A model generated the notes under the pieces. The model ran no database searches, was not told the origin of the DNA, and worked only from the letters and a program-made list of their open reading frames with translations. The position numbers were made by a program, and so were the translations under genes. A DNA stretch of 64,000 nt. Origin: Nitratireductor sp. GISD-1A_MAKvit. GTDB lineage: Bacteria; Pseudomonadota; Alphaproteobacteria; Rhizobiales; Rhizobiaceae. This document shows positions 30,204 through 39,310 of the stretch, one piece after another; within the stretch, counting starts at the first letter, position 1; the number at the start of each line of letters is the position of its first letter. The stretch spans positions 3,037,001 to 3,101,000 of the forward strand of contig NZ_CP161920.1 of the NCBI RefSeq assembly GCF_040819555.1. Reading direction: 5' to 3'.

Positions 30204-30452
30204 ATGCGCATTTTCGCTGCTGTGGGGGGCTTATTCATGCTTGTGTCCTCGGCCCTTGCCCTGGATGCCGAAGGAACAATCAAGAATGTCGATACCGACA
30301 AGCTGACCATCACGCTCGAAAACGGAGAAACATACCGGCTTCCCGGCGAGATGGATGTAACCGCCGTCGAAACCGGAATGTCCGTCATTCTCGCCTATCG
30401 CGAGGTCGACAATGGCGTGAGGCAGATCACCGACATGCTCTTGCCGGAATAG
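30204..30452 (+). CDS. DUF1344 family small exported protein
   Basis: 82 residues with signal peptide MRIFAAVGGLFMLVSSALALDA. The mature part is a small beta-rich domain: EGTIKNVDTDKLTITLENGETYRLPGEMD, then AVETGMSVILAYREVDNGVRQITDMLLPE. This matches the DUF1344 family of rhizobia and relatives, periplasmic and of unknown function. It stands alone on the plus strand between minus-strand aroC and a phosphatase gene that ends 2 bases beyond it (convergent). Confidence 0.85.
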   Translation: MRIFAAVGGLFMLVSSALALDAEGTIKNVDTDKLTITLENGETYRLPGEMDVTAVETGMSVILAYREVDNGVRQITDMLLPE

Positions 30453-30454
30453 TT

Positions 30455-31045
30455 TCAGAGCCAGTCTGCCGAACCATTCTCAAAACGCAGGATTTTGTCC
30501 TGAGGGATGGCGAGTGCTGCCGCCTCGTCGCTCGAAGCGTGCCCGGTGAGATAGAGGAGCGAACGGATGACCCCGCCATGGGTCACGCAAATCGTTGGCG
30601 TCCGAACCTCTTCAAGCCAGGGCTTGATGCGCTCTGCGAGCGTTTCGTAGCTCTCGGCAGCCTCCCCGGGGGGCAGGAAGCTCCACTTGTTTTGTGAACG
30701 CCCGGCCGTGCAGCCCGGTTTCGCCGCTTCCAGCTCGGCATAGGTATATCCCTGCCAGTCGCCGAAATTGAGCTCCATCAGGCGCGGGTCGGTGCGATAG
30801 CCTTCCCGTGGAAGGCCAAGCCCTGCACGCACCCGTTCCATGGTTTCCCGCGTACGCCGTAAGGGGCTTGCGACAAAATCAAAACCGCTGGCATCGTGGT
30901 CGAGCAGGTCGGCAAGGCGGATACCGTTGCGGTCGGCCTGCACCTGGCCAACCGCATTGATGTCCGTATCGGCCTGTCCCTGAAGTCGCTCTTCTGCGTT
31001 CCAGGCCGTCTGGCCGTGGCGGATGATAAAAAGTCTTGGAAGCAC
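30455..31045 (-). CDS. Histidine phosphatase family protein (phosphoglycerate mutase-like)
   Basis: 196 residues. Catalytic RHG motif in PRLFIIRHGQTAWNAEERLQGQADTDIN near residue 9, supporting Arg and Glu in ASPLRRTRETMERV and LMELNFGDWQGYTYAELE, and the second catalytic His in PTICVTHGGVIRSLLYL. It is a broad-specificity phosphatase family and the substrate cannot be told. It follows fabI by 15 bases on the same strand. Confidence 0.9.
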   Translation of the reverse strand: MLPRLFIIRHGQTAWNAEERLQGQADTDINAVGQVQADRNGIRLADLLDHDASGFDFVASPLRRTRETMERVRAGLGLPREGYRTDPRLMELNFGDWQGYTYAELEAAKPGCTAGRSQNKWSFLPPGEAAESYETLAERIKPWLEEVRTPTICVTHGGVIRSLLYLTGHASSDEAAALAIPQDKILRFENGSADWL

Positions 31046-31060
31046 AACTCGCCTGCGAAC

Positions 31061-31879
31061 TTATTCGTTCACCACCGAAATGTCGGGGGCATCGACCGCC
31101 TTCATTCCCACCACGTGGTAGCCGGAATCCACATGCAGAATTTCGCCGGTCACGCCGCGCGAAAGATGCGACAGCATGTAAAGCGCTGAATCGCCCACTT
31201 CATCAGTGGTGACCACCCGCTTCAGCGGCGAATTGTACTCGTTCCAGCGCAGGATATAGCGGAAATCACCGATGCCGGAGGCGGCCAGCGTCTTGATCGG
31301 ACCGGCCGAAATGGCGTTGACGCGGATGTTGTTGCCGCCCATGTCGACGGCAAGATAACGCACGCTGGCCTCGAGCGCGGCCTTGGCGACCCCCATGACA
31401 TTGTAATGCGGCATAACCTTCTCGGCGCCGTAATAGGTCAGCGTCAGGATCGATCCACCATCGCTCATCAGCGGCTCGGCGCGTTTGGCAATGGCCGTCA
31501 GCGAATAGACCGAAATGTCCATGCTGCGCAGGAAGTTTTCACGGCTCGTATCGACATATCGGCCCGTCAGCTCGTCCTTGTCGGAGAAAGCGACCGCATG
31601 AACGAGAAAATCCAGCTTGCCCCACTCTTTTTCAAGTTTTGCAAACACCGCATCGACACTGTCCATGTCCGTCACATCGCAATGACCGGCGACAATGGCG
31701 CCCAGCTCTTCGGCCAGCGGCTCCACACGCTTCTTTAGCGCGTCACCCTGATAGGTGAGCGCAAGCTCTGCACCCGCATTGGCGCATGCTTTCGCGATCC
31801 CCCAGGCGATCGAACGGTTGTTGGCGACCCCCAGAATGAGCCCGCGCTTTCCGGCCATCAGGCCATTGCCATTGGTCAT
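31061..31879 (-). CDS. fabI: Enoyl-[acyl-carrier-protein] reductase (NADH), FabI
   Basis: Last step of each fatty-acid elongation cycle and the target of triclosan. About 272 residues. SDR fold with the FabI-type cofactor loop GKRGLILGVANNRSIAWGIAKA, HAVAFSDKDEL, and catalytic Y-x6-K in YNVMGVAKAAL after ILTLTYYGAEKVMP. C-terminal SGYHVVGMKA is typical. Start ATG 31879; an earlier in-frame ATG at 31915 is less likely. Transcribed ahead of the histidine phosphatase gene. Confidence 0.95.
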   Translation of the reverse strand: MTNGNGLMAGKRGLILGVANNRSIAWGIAKACANAGAELALTYQGDALKKRVEPLAEELGAIVAGHCDVTDMDSVDAVFAKLEKEWGKLDFLVHAVAFSDKDELTGRYVDTSRENFLRSMDISVYSLTAIAKRAEPLMSDGGSILTLTYYGAEKVMPHYNVMGVAKAALEASVRYLAVDMGGNNIRVNAISAGPIKTLAASGIGDFRYILRWNEYNSPLKRVVTTDEVGDSALYMLSHLSRGVTGEILHVDSGYHVVGMKAVDAPDISVVNE

Positions 31880-32033
31880 GGAATGGTTCTCCGAATTCAA
31901 TTGCCGAAGCGTCATGCATTCACCTGAAGGCGCGGCGCTTCATCGTCCCGTGTTCTGCATTTGCACAGCCGGCGATTCCCCGGTCGCGCAATGCGATAAG
32001 CCGGCAGCCCTATCGCACAGCCCGGCCAAGGCA

Positions 32034-32984
32034 TCAAGCGGATTGGCGGAACAATGCTTCAAGAGCCGGGTCTCCGCCCTCCGGCAGCATGATCTGAACA
32101 TGGACGTAAAGATCGCCATGCCCCTCTGTCTTGCGCGGCAGCCCGCGTCCCTTCAGGCGCATGGTCTTGCCGGAGCTGGTCCATGCGGGAACCGTCAGCG
32201 CAAGGCGCCCCGTCGGCGTCTCCACCGGCACCTTGGCTCCCAGCACCGCATCACGCAGGCTCACCGGAAGATCCACATGGAGATCGCGTCCCTCCACCCG
32301 GTAGCGCGGATGGCGTCTGAAACGCAGTTTCACCAGTGCATCGCCACGCTCGCCGAACGGCGTTTCCTCGCCCTGCCCTTTGAGGCGAATGGTCTGACCA
32401 TCCTCGACATAGCGCGGCAGCTTGACTGCTATGCGCCGCCCGCCGGGAAAGATCGCCGTCACCTTTTCCGCCTTCGCCACATCCTCAATGTCCACATCCA
32501 GCGTCGCGTTCAGATCACCCATGCCACTGGGGCGACCGCCGGCGTTCCCAGCCCCGGCACGGCGCCCGCGACCGGTTCCTGCCTGCGAAAAGGCATCACC
32601 GAAAATCTGGCTGAAAATGTCCGCACCGCCAAAGCCCGCGCCATCGGCTCCGCCGCTTCTGAATTCAAAGTGCTGCGCGCCCGGTCCGCCGCGTCCGGAG
32701 CGCCGAAAGCCCGCAAACGGGTCGCCACCTGCGCCGGCACCTTCGAATCCTGCAAAACGGGGTTTGCCCTCGGCATCGATCTCGCCGCGGTCAAAAGCGC
32801 CGCGCTGTTTGTCATCGCCCAGAATCTCGTAGGCCTGGCCGATTTCGGCAAACCGCTCCTTGGCTTTCGGATCGTTCGGCTTCTGATCCGGATGATACTG
32901 CTTTGCCAGCTTCCGGTAAGCCGATTTTATCTCCTTGGACGAGGCGTTTTTGGCCACGCCCAAAACGTCATATGGATTGCGCAT
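32034..32984 (-). CDS. DnaJ-family co-chaperone (CbpA-like, no zinc domain)
   Basis: 316 residues. J domain at the N-terminus ([38 protein letters not shown]) with the HPD tripeptide near residue 33 that stimulates DnaK ATPase. Then a Gly/Phe-rich linker ([22 protein letters not shown]) and the two-part substrate-binding C-terminal domain ([52 protein letters not shown]). The cysteine-rich zinc domain of true DnaJ is absent, so it is a type II J protein. Start ATG 32984. Confidence 0.9.
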   Translation of the reverse strand: MRNPYDVLGVAKNASSKEIKSAYRKLAKQYHPDQKPNDPKAKERFAEIGQAYEILGDDKQRGAFDRGEIDAEGKPRFAGFEGAGAGGDPFAGFRRSGRGGPGAQHFEFRSGGADGAGFGGADIFSQIFGDAFSQAGTGRGRRAGAGNAGGRPSGMGDLNATLDVDIEDVAKAEKVTAIFPGGRRIAVKLPRYVEDGQTIRLKGQGEETPFGERGDALVKLRFRRHPRYRVEGRDLHVDLPVSLRDAVLGAKVPVETPTGRLALTVPAWTSSGKTMRLKGRGLPRKTEGHGDLYVHVQIMLPEGGDPALEALFRQSA

Positions 32985-33103
32985 GTGCAACTCTGTTCCT
33001 GGTCGTTCCCCATTATAGGGCAAAACGCTCGTGAATTCGGGATGTTGTTCACTATATGCGTTCGGTTAGGAAGAAATTCCAGACCCTGCGCCGGTTTCGC
33101 CCG

Positions 33104-33529
33104 TCAAACCGCCTCGAAAGCCTGAATTTGCAACCCGAATTCCGGGCTCGGGCAAGCCGTGCCGCGATAGAGGCTGATCCCGTCAAAACTTTCGCGCGTG
33201 GTCACGAAACTGCGACACGTTCCATCATCATATATATGGGAGATCACACCGCGAACACCGTTTTCCTCATCGGCCCATGAGAGTGGCAGCGCACCGTCCA
33301 GCTCCGCTCCCATCTCCGCCACCATTGCATGAAGCATCGCATCCGTTCCGGCTGGCAGCGTCAGGGCCGGGGAGGTTTCCATCACTGGGGAGATCGAGCC
33401 CGTGACGGCATAGCGGTCGATATCCGCACCCGCCCCCTCAAGGTCGAGCGCCGATACGCTGCAGCCCGCGAGCAAGCCCACGATAACGGAGAAGAAAAGG
33501 CACTGCAAAAGACGCAGCCCCAAGACCAT
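33104..33529 (-). CDS. Putative surface lipoprotein, RT0821/Lpp0805-like
   Basis: 141 residues. Lipoprotein signal MVLGLRLLQCLFFSVIVGLLAGC with lipobox LAGC, then SVSALDLEGAGADIDRYAVTGSISP. The mature domain (LPLSWADEENGVRGVISHIYDDGTCRSFVTTRESFDGISLYRGTACPSPEFGLQI) resembles the RT0821/Lpp0805 family of surface proteins with a small 17-kDa-antigen-like fold and two cysteines. Function unknown. Start ATG 33529 fits the signal peptide; the open frame continues upstream but is antisense to pdxH. Divergent from pdxH. Confidence 0.75.
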   Translation of the reverse strand: MVLGLRLLQCLFFSVIVGLLAGCSVSALDLEGAGADIDRYAVTGSISPVMETSPALTLPAGTDAMLHAMVAEMGAELDGALPLSWADEENGVRGVISHIYDDGTCRSFVTTRESFDGISLYRGTACPSPEFGLQIQAFEAV

Positions 33530-33602
33530 ACCCCGAACTGGCGCTTGCACTGGCACCGACAATCGGCAAACTCCCCGTAGATAACGCGAACAGGCAGCCA
33601 GT

Positions 33603-34220
33603 ATGATTGACGAGACGTTAAAATCCGGTGACTTCACTGAGCGCGACGAGCCATTCCGGCTCTTTGCCGAATGGCTGGAAGACGCCACCAAATCCGAGCC
33701 CAACGATCCCAATGCGCTGGCTCTGGCGACCGTCGATCCCGATGGAATGCCCAATGTGCGCATGGTGCTCCTCAAGGGCTTCGATGAGCGCGGCTTTGTG
33801 TTTTACACAAATTTCGAAAGCGCCAAGGGACAGGAAGTCCTGAGCGCGAAGAAAGCCGCCATGTGCTTTCACTGGAAGAGCCTGCGCCGACAGGTGCGCA
33901 TTCGCGGGCCGGTCGAAGTGGTGAGCGACGAAGAGGCCGACGAATACTATGCCTCGCGTCCGCGCGGCAGCCGTATCGGTGCCTGGGCCTCAAAACAGTC
34001 ACGACCGCTTGAAAGCCGCTTCGCGCTTGAAAAGGCCGTCGCGGAATACACAGCGAAATTCGCCGTCGGCACGATCCCGCGTCCGGCCCACTGGTCTGGC
34101 TTCCGGATCCTTCCGCAGGCCATCGAGTTCTGGCACGACCGCCCCTTCCGCCTGCACGACCGCGTCGTCTTCAGCCGCGACGAAAAGGGAGATTGGCAGA
34201 CGGAGCGGCTTTACCCGTAA
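33603..34220 (+). CDS. pdxH: Pyridoxamine 5'-phosphate oxidase
   Basis: Makes PLP from PNP or PMP using FMN. 205 residues, standard length. Signatures: [48 protein letters not shown] (FMN and substrate site), [33 protein letters not shown] and C-terminal [24 protein letters not shown]. Divergent from the lipoprotein gene and convergent with the enoyl-CoA hydratase gene. Confidence 0.96.
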   Translation: MIDETLKSGDFTERDEPFRLFAEWLEDATKSEPNDPNALALATVDPDGMPNVRMVLLKGFDERGFVFYTNFESAKGQEVLSAKKAAMCFHWKSLRRQVRIRGPVEVVSDEEADEYYASRPRGSRIGAWASKQSRPLESRFALEKAVAEYTAKFAVGTIPRPAHWSGFRILPQAIEFWHDRPFRLHDRVVFSRDEKGDWQTERLYP

Positions 34221-34241
34221 CTCCCAGGCCGGGCCCACCGC

Positions 34242-34988
34242 CTATTTGCGGCTCATGAAAGCCATGAAGGCGGCCCGCGCCTCGTCAGATTTCAGTCGTG
34301 CGCGAAAATGCTCGCCCTCTTCCCGAATGCGCGCGACAACATCGTCGCGCGGTCCGCGCAAGAGATTGCGGGCGATGCGCAGCGCCTCAGGCGGTTTGGC
34401 GGCAAGCGCTTCTGCTGCCATGAAAACCGCGCCCTCCAGCTCGCCCTCATCCACCACGCGGTGGATCAAACCTGCCGCCTGCGCCTCATGCGCCGGCAGT
34501 CCCTCCGCCATAGCCAGCATGGCAAAGGCGCGCTGATGGCCCATGATTGCCGGTCCCAACAGGCTCGAGCCCGCTTCAGGTACGAGACCGAGATCCACAA
34601 ACGGCGTGGAAAACACGGTCTCAGGCGTGGCGAATGTCAGATCGCAATGCATGTTGATCGTCGTGCCGATCCCGACTGCAATACCGTCGACGCCCGAAAC
34701 CAGCGGTTTTCCCGCTCCTGCCAGCGCCAGAAGAAAATCATAGACCTCTTCGCCGCCTTCGCCGCCAGCGGCCACGGCCATGAAATCGGCAAGATCGTTG
34801 CCCGCCGAAAATGCACCCGGCGTGCCCAGAAGCACATGGCAGCGCACCGCCTCATCGGCGTCACCCGCTTTCAGCGCTTCCGCCATTGCCGCATACATCG
34901 CTCGGGTGATGGCATTCTTCTTCTCCGGGCGATTCAGGCGGATGACCTGCACCGCGCCCCGTCGCTCAATGAGAATATGCTCGCTCAT
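34242..34988 (-). CDS. Enoyl-CoA hydratase/isomerase family protein
   Basis: Crotonase-fold protein of 248 residues. Oxyanion-hole strand GTPGAFSAGNDLADF and GVDGIAVGIGTTINMHCDLTFATPETVFSTPFVDLGLVPEAGSS are the family core. The Glu expected in the EAGSS segment for hydration is present (VPEAGSS). Its start lies 10 bases past the stop of the acyl-CoA dehydrogenase, so the two are coupled and fit consecutive steps of fatty-acid or related acyl-CoA breakdown. Exact substrate unknown. Confidence 0.9.
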   Translation of the reverse strand: MSEHILIERRGAVQVIRLNRPEKKNAITRAMYAAMAEALKAGDADEAVRCHVLLGTPGAFSAGNDLADFMAVAAGGEGGEEVYDFLLALAGAGKPLVSGVDGIAVGIGTTINMHCDLTFATPETVFSTPFVDLGLVPEAGSSLLGPAIMGHQRAFAMLAMAEGLPAHEAQAAGLIHRVVDEGELEGAVFMAAEALAAKPPEALRIARNLLRGPRDDVVARIREEGEHFRARLKSDEARAAFMAFMSRK

Positions 34989-34998
34989 GATTGTCTCC

Positions 34999-36771
34999 TC
35001 AGGCCGAAAGAAGGGCGTCGGCCGCCGCATCGAGGCTCGATGCCCCCTCCGTCACGCGCTGCCTGAGTGCGCCCGTTTCGCCCAGCAGGTTCTCCGCCAT
35101 GAAGCGCACCAGCACGGCATGACCGGGGTTCTCGTTGCCGGCAACAGCGCGCGCATTGAAAGCCACGCCGATGACGAGAGAAAACAGGCGCAGATAGGGC
35201 GTCGCACCCGCCAGCGCCTCGTTCACCCGCCCCTCGGCCATGGCATCGGTCATGAAACCGGTCGCCGCCTCCAGATCATCGATTGCGTTGGCCAGCTTCT
35301 CACCGGTCGCCCCAAGACCGGATGCGCCGGCAGCCGCTTTCTGGTCCGCGCGCAATTCGCCGATCAGACCCGCCACCGCCTCGCCGCCCTGAAGCGGCAG
35401 CTTTCGCATGACGAGATCAATCGCCTGAATGCCGTTCGTGCCCTCATAGATCGGCGCAATCCGCGCATCCCGGTAAAGCGCGGCAGCGCCCGTTTCCTCC
35501 ACATAGCCCATGCCGCCATGAACCTGCAGACCCAGCGAGGCGACCTCCACGCCCACATCGGTGGAGAAGGCCTTCGCCATGGGGGTCAGAATATCCGCGC
35601 GCGCCTGCCAGGCTTTTGCCTCGTCGCCCTCGTCGATCCGCGCCCGGTCGATGGCATAGGCGCAGGCATAGGTGATCGCGCGTGCCATCTGTGTCTCAGC
35701 CTTCATGGTCAAAAGCGTGCGCTTGATGTCTGGGTGCTCTACGATCGGGCTCATACCGCCATCCTTGGGCGCACCGGCGGCGCGGCCCTGCCGGCGTTCC
35801 TGCGCATAGGCCATCGCCTTCTGCGTTGCCGCCTCGGCAATCCCCACACCCTGCATGCCGACCGCCAGCCGGGCGTTGTTCATCATGGTGAACATGCAGG
35901 CGAGCCCCCGGTTTTCCTCGCCGATCAGCCAGCCGACCGCGCCCGGGGTGTCGCCAAACCTGCCGTCGCCATAGATCATGGTGCAGGTGGGCGAGGCATG
36001 AATGCCCAGCTTGTGCTCCATGGAGGCGCAGAACACATCGTTGCGCGCACCCAACGTGCCATCGTCATTGACGAAAAACTTTGGCACGAGAAAAAGCGAA
36101 ATGCCCTTCGTGCCCGCCGGTGCATCCGGTAGCCTTGCCAAAACCAGATGCACAATGTTGTCGGTGAAATCCTGCTCGCCATAGGTGATGAAAATCTTTT
36201 GGCCGAAGATGCGATAGGTGCCATCGCCCACCGGTTCCGCCCGCGCCTTGAGCGCATTGAGATCGGATCCGGCCTGCGGCTCGGTCAGGTTCATCGTGCC
36301 CATCCACTCGCCCGAGACGAGCTTTTCAAGATAGGTCTTCTGCAGTTCCGGTGTCGCGTGTTTCTCCAGCGCTTCGATTGCCCCGATGGTCAGTGTCGGG
36401 CCGATTGCAAACGCCATGGAACCGGAGTTCCACATTTCCATCGCGGCAACGGAAAGCAGGGTCGGCAGCGCCTGCCCGCCGAATTCCTCAGGAGCGGCAA
36501 GTCCGTTCCAGCCGCCCTCGCGCCAGCGCCGGTAGAGGTCGGCCCATCCCGGCGGCGTGGTCACGACACCGTCCTTTAAGACCGCGCCCTTTTCGTCGCC
36601 CACCTTCGCCAGCGGCGCGATCTCCTCAGAAGCAAAGCGCCCGGCCTCGCCCACGATCGCATCGACCAGATCTTCGGAAAGATCGCCAAATCGGCCGGCA
36701 TCCAGATCAGCGGCAAACCCGGTGACATGTTTCAGGGTGAAGGCGATTTCGTCGACCGGGGCTCGATACAT
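34999..36771 (-). CDS. Acyl-CoA dehydrogenase, long form with C-terminal extension
   Basis: FAD-dependent alpha,beta-dehydrogenation of acyl-CoA. 590 residues, the long DmdC/FadE5-like type rather than the 380-residue short form. N-terminal MYRAPVDEIAFTLKHVTGF is typical of this subgroup. Flavin and substrate regions: TMNLTEPQAGSDLNALKARAE and YRIFGQKIFITYGEQDF; the C-terminal part has LQVHGGMGYVEETGAAALYRDARIAPIYEGTNGIQAIDLV with the catalytic Glu in YEGTNG. An operator-like site lies 139 bases upstream at 36910-36925. Followed by the hydratase gene after 10 bases. Confidence 0.93.
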   Translation of the reverse strand: MYRAPVDEIAFTLKHVTGFAADLDAGRFGDLSEDLVDAIVGEAGRFASEEIAPLAKVGDEKGAVLKDGVVTTPPGWADLYRRWREGGWNGLAAPEEFGGQALPTLLSVAAMEMWNSGSMAFAIGPTLTIGAIEALEKHATPELQKTYLEKLVSGEWMGTMNLTEPQAGSDLNALKARAEPVGDGTYRIFGQKIFITYGEQDFTDNIVHLVLARLPDAPAGTKGISLFLVPKFFVNDDGTLGARNDVFCASMEHKLGIHASPTCTMIYGDGRFGDTPGAVGWLIGEENRGLACMFTMMNNARLAVGMQGVGIAEAATQKAMAYAQERRQGRAAGAPKDGGMSPIVEHPDIKRTLLTMKAETQMARAITYACAYAIDRARIDEGDEAKAWQARADILTPMAKAFSTDVGVEVASLGLQVHGGMGYVEETGAAALYRDARIAPIYEGTNGIQAIDLVMRKLPLQGGEAVAGLIGELRADQKAAAGASGLGATGEKLANAIDDLEAATGFMTDAMAEGRVNEALAGATPYLRLFSLVIGVAFNARAVAGNENPGHAVLVRFMAENLLGETGALRQRVTEGASSLDAAADALLSA

Positions 36772-36909
36772 GCTGCAATCCTCCTGATGTCCCGACAGCG
36801 CCTGTAAGTGCGGCGCGCACCAAACTGTCCAGCGTGCGCCCGGGACCAAAATCTAGCCGCTCGACCACACCCCCGCCATCATACCTTGGCGCAAGATTGC
36901 TAGTTTCTT

Positions 36910-36925
36910 TTTACGTAAACGTCAA
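36910..36925. promoter_or_regulatory. Palindromic site resembling a LiuR/MerR-type acyl-CoA regulon operator
   Basis: TTTACGTAAACGTCAA: two ACGT-centred half-sites (TTTACGT and ACGTCAA) in inverted order. It lies in the divergent region between the acyl-CoA dehydrogenase gene and the small zinc-ribbon-like gene, in a locally AT-rich patch. The resemblance to operators of MerR-family regulators of branched-chain or fatty acyl-CoA degradation is from memory, and no regulator gene is nearby. Confidence 0.45.
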
Positions 36926-36987
36926 TATTGAATTCCTTGCAGTCACCCTGCACCAGGGGTAGAAGTCGCCCAACGGAAGGAACACCA

Positions 36988-37224
36988 ATGCTTGCAAGGC
37001 CGGAGAAGAACCGCTGCATCGAATGCGGAAAAATGTTTGGAACGCCGGGCTTTGCCTATCATGAAGGCCTGATCGAAAACGGCCCGGCCTACTGGACGGA
37101 TCGCGGCATTCTCTGTTCCATCGAGTGTTCGCTCATCCACCATAAGAAGCGGATGGCGGAAGGCACCGTCCCAGAAAAACCCGCTCCCGATCCCTTCGAG
37201 ATGGCGCATCTGTTCGAGGACTGA
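36988..37224 (+). CDS. Small conserved protein with a zinc-ribbon-like cysteine pattern
   Basis: 78 residues, probably cytoplasmic. Two cysteine pairs, C10-x2-C13 (NRCIECGKMFG) and C43-x3-C47 (GILCSIECSLIHHKK), with two His just after, suggest a small zinc-binding fold. The C-terminus (PEKPAPDPFEMAHLFED) is acidic. I do not recognise a named family. Start ATG 36988 follows GGAAGGAACACC, a fair ribosome site. Convergent with the next gene, whose stop is 6 bases away. Confidence 0.7.
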   Translation: MLARPEKNRCIECGKMFGTPGFAYHEGLIENGPAYWTDRGILCSIECSLIHHKKRMAEGTVPEKPAPDPFEMAHLFED

Positions 37225-37230
37225 GCGCTC

Positions 37231-37779
37231 TCAGGCGGCGCCAGCACTTCTTGAGAAGTTCGAGTCCCGCCGTCCCGTTCTCCAGCCGTTCAGGATGCGC
37301 TCGGTATTGAGGGAAACACCATCCAGCGATTGAACTTCCAGATCGTAAGTCTTCCCGGCATGGATGGTTTCAAAATCACGCCGTGCGCTGCCTTCAGGCC
37401 GATCTCCCCGCGCCTTCTCGCGCTCGATCAGCGCGGGCAACGGGCAATGAACACCCACAAAGTACACATCGAAGGGTGAAAACAACGACTGCAACTCTGG
37501 CAGCCATTCGTCATACTCAAGAATGTGCTCGAGGATCAGGTGGTTTCCCGCGCCGGCATAGGCAGCCAGAGACTTGTGAAACCCATCGAAGAAGGCTGGC
37601 CTGAGACCCGGCCAGTCGAAGTCACCGCGCCGAAAACGCTCTGATGGCACGACGCCGGCATCGCGCAAATGGTCAATCGATATATGCCAGAATGGCAGTT
37701 CGATCTCGGCCTGAAGCGCCCGCGCAAGCGTCGACTTGCCGCTGCTCGAAGCGCCGTGCAGAAAAATGATATGCGCCAT
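37231..37779 (-). CDS. Chloramphenicol phosphotransferase-like P-loop kinase
   Basis: 182 residues. Walker A GASSSGKST near residues 9-17 in MAHIIFLHGASSSGKSTLARAL, then ISIDHLRDAGVVPSERF and HLILEHILEYDEWLPELQSLFSPFDVYFVGVHCPLPALIEREKARGDR, which match the CPT/AAA_33 group (Streptomyces chloramphenicol 3-O-phosphotransferase). Most chromosomal members have unknown substrates, so I do not claim drug resistance. Confidence 0.8.
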   Translation of the reverse strand: MAHIIFLHGASSSGKSTLARALQAEIELPFWHISIDHLRDAGVVPSERFRRGDFDWPGLRPAFFDGFHKSLAAYAGAGNHLILEHILEYDEWLPELQSLFSPFDVYFVGVHCPLPALIEREKARGDRPEGSARRDFETIHAGKTYDLEVQSLDGVSLNTERILNGWRTGRRDSNFSRSAGAA

Positions 37780-37875
37780 GGTGTCCAGTCCCGCCGTTCG
37801 CTCCCGCCTTCACGGTCAGGATCTAGTGGCTGCAGGTGACACTCGGATGTCAGGTAACGCCTTGGCGCTCCGCCC

Positions 37876-39150
37876 TCAGCCTTCGCGTTCCACCGCGCGC
37901 CAGCCAATGTCGCGGCGACAGAAACCTTCCGGCCAGTCGATCAGATCGACCGCGCCATAGGCCTTCTCCTGCGCATCTTTCACCGATTTGCCCAGTGCAG
38001 TGACGTTTAGCACCCGCCCGCCATTGGCCACCAGTGCGCCCTCCTTCAGGGCCGTTCCGGCGTGAAAGATCTCGACACCCTCATCCGCGCTCGCCACGTC
38101 AAGTCCACCGATCACCGTGCCCTTTTCAGGGCTTGCCGGATAGCCGTTTGCGGCCAGCACCACGGTCAGCGCCGCCTCGTCGCGCCAGCGCACGGAGACA
38201 TGCGCCAGTTGCCCGTCCACCGCCGCGTTGATCAGAAGCAAAAGATCTTCCTTGAGCCGCATCATCAGCACCTGGCATTCCGGGTCGCCGAAACGGACAT
38301 TGTACTCGATGAGCTTGGGGCCATCCTTCGTCAGCATCAACCCGGCATAAAGAACGCCGGTGAACGGTGCGCCCATCTCCGCCATGCCCTTCAGCGTCGG
38401 CTCGATGATCTCGGCCATGGTGCGCGCAAGCGTCTCATCGTCCAGCACGGGAGCGGGCGAATAGGCGCCCATCCCGCCCGTGTTCGGCCCCGTGTCGCCA
38501 TCGCCCACGCGCTTGTGGTCCTGTGCGGTGCCGAAGGGCAGCGCCGTCGTGCCGTCGCACAGGCAGAAGAAGCTTGCCTCCTCGCCCTCCAGAAACTCCT
38601 CCACCACGACAGAAGCGCCCGCATCGCCGAAGCTTCCGTCAAAGCAGTCGTCGATGGCAGCGATGGCCTCATCCTCCGTCATGGCCACGGTCACGCCCTT
38701 GCCGGCGGCAAGCCCGTCCGCCTTGATGACGATGGGCGCGCCATGCGCGTGCACATATTCACGCGCTGCCAGCGCATTCTCGAAACGCCCATAGGCCGCC
38801 GTGGGTATCGCGTATCGGTCACACAGCTCCTTGGTAAAGCTTTTGGACCCTTCAAGCCGGGCTGCCGCCTCACTCGGGCCGAAAACGCGGATTCCCGCCT
38901 CATTCAGCGCATCGGCGAGGCCGGCAACGAGCGGCGCTTCCGGCCCCACCACGACAAGATCAATCGCCTTCTCCCGGCAAAAGGCGACAACAGCCCCGTG
39001 GTCGGCCACGTCAAGCGTCACGCATTCGGCATCCTTCGCCATACCGGGATTGCCGGGCGCTGCATAGAGCTTCGTCAATACAGGAGACGCTGCCAGTTTC
39101 CAGGCCAGCGAGTGCTCGCGGCCACCGGACCCGATCAGGAGAACATTCAT
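37876..39150 (-). CDS. purD: Phosphoribosylamine-glycine ligase
   Basis: Second step of purine synthesis, ATP-dependent ligation of glycine to phosphoribosylamine. 424 residues. N-terminal [26 protein letters not shown]-grasp elements [40 protein letters not shown] and [12 protein letters not shown]; metal site [14 protein letters not shown]. Start ATG 39150 chosen as in homologues; ATG 39159 is in frame. Single gene, divergent from ubiA. Confidence 0.96.
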   Translation of the reverse strand: MNVLLIGSGGREHSLAWKLAASPVLTKLYAAPGNPGMAKDAECVTLDVADHGAVVAFCREKAIDLVVVGPEAPLVAGLADALNEAGIRVFGPSEAAARLEGSKSFTKELCDRYAIPTAAYGRFENALAAREYVHAHGAPIVIKADGLAAGKGVTVAMTEDEAIAAIDDCFDGSFGDAGASVVVEEFLEGEEASFFCLCDGTTALPFGTAQDHKRVGDGDTGPNTGGMGAYSPAPVLDDETLARTMAEIIEPTLKGMAEMGAPFTGVLYAGLMLTKDGPKLIEYNVRFGDPECQVLMMRLKEDLLLLINAAVDGQLAHVSVRWRDEAALTVVLAANGYPASPEKGTVIGGLDVASADEGVEIFHAGTALKEGALVANGGRVLNVTALGKSVKDAQEKAYGAVDLIDWPEGFCRRDIGWRAVEREG

Positions 39151-39310
39151 CTTCCGCATCCCCGCTTGTTCAATCTTTGCTTCGGGCTATGGCCCTTCGC
39201 GCCGAAAATCAAGGCGCTTGTCTGCCGTTCCCCGACAGAAACGCTTGACGCGGGCATGCTTGCTTGTCACTCCCTGCATGGAAACCACACGAGAACGGAT
39301 AGTTTTTGCC

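Noticed and set aside
37231..37779. Chloramphenicol resistance gene
   Set aside because: Only the fold is shared with the phosphotransferase. Chromosomal context beside purD and no known resistance motif do not support a resistance call.
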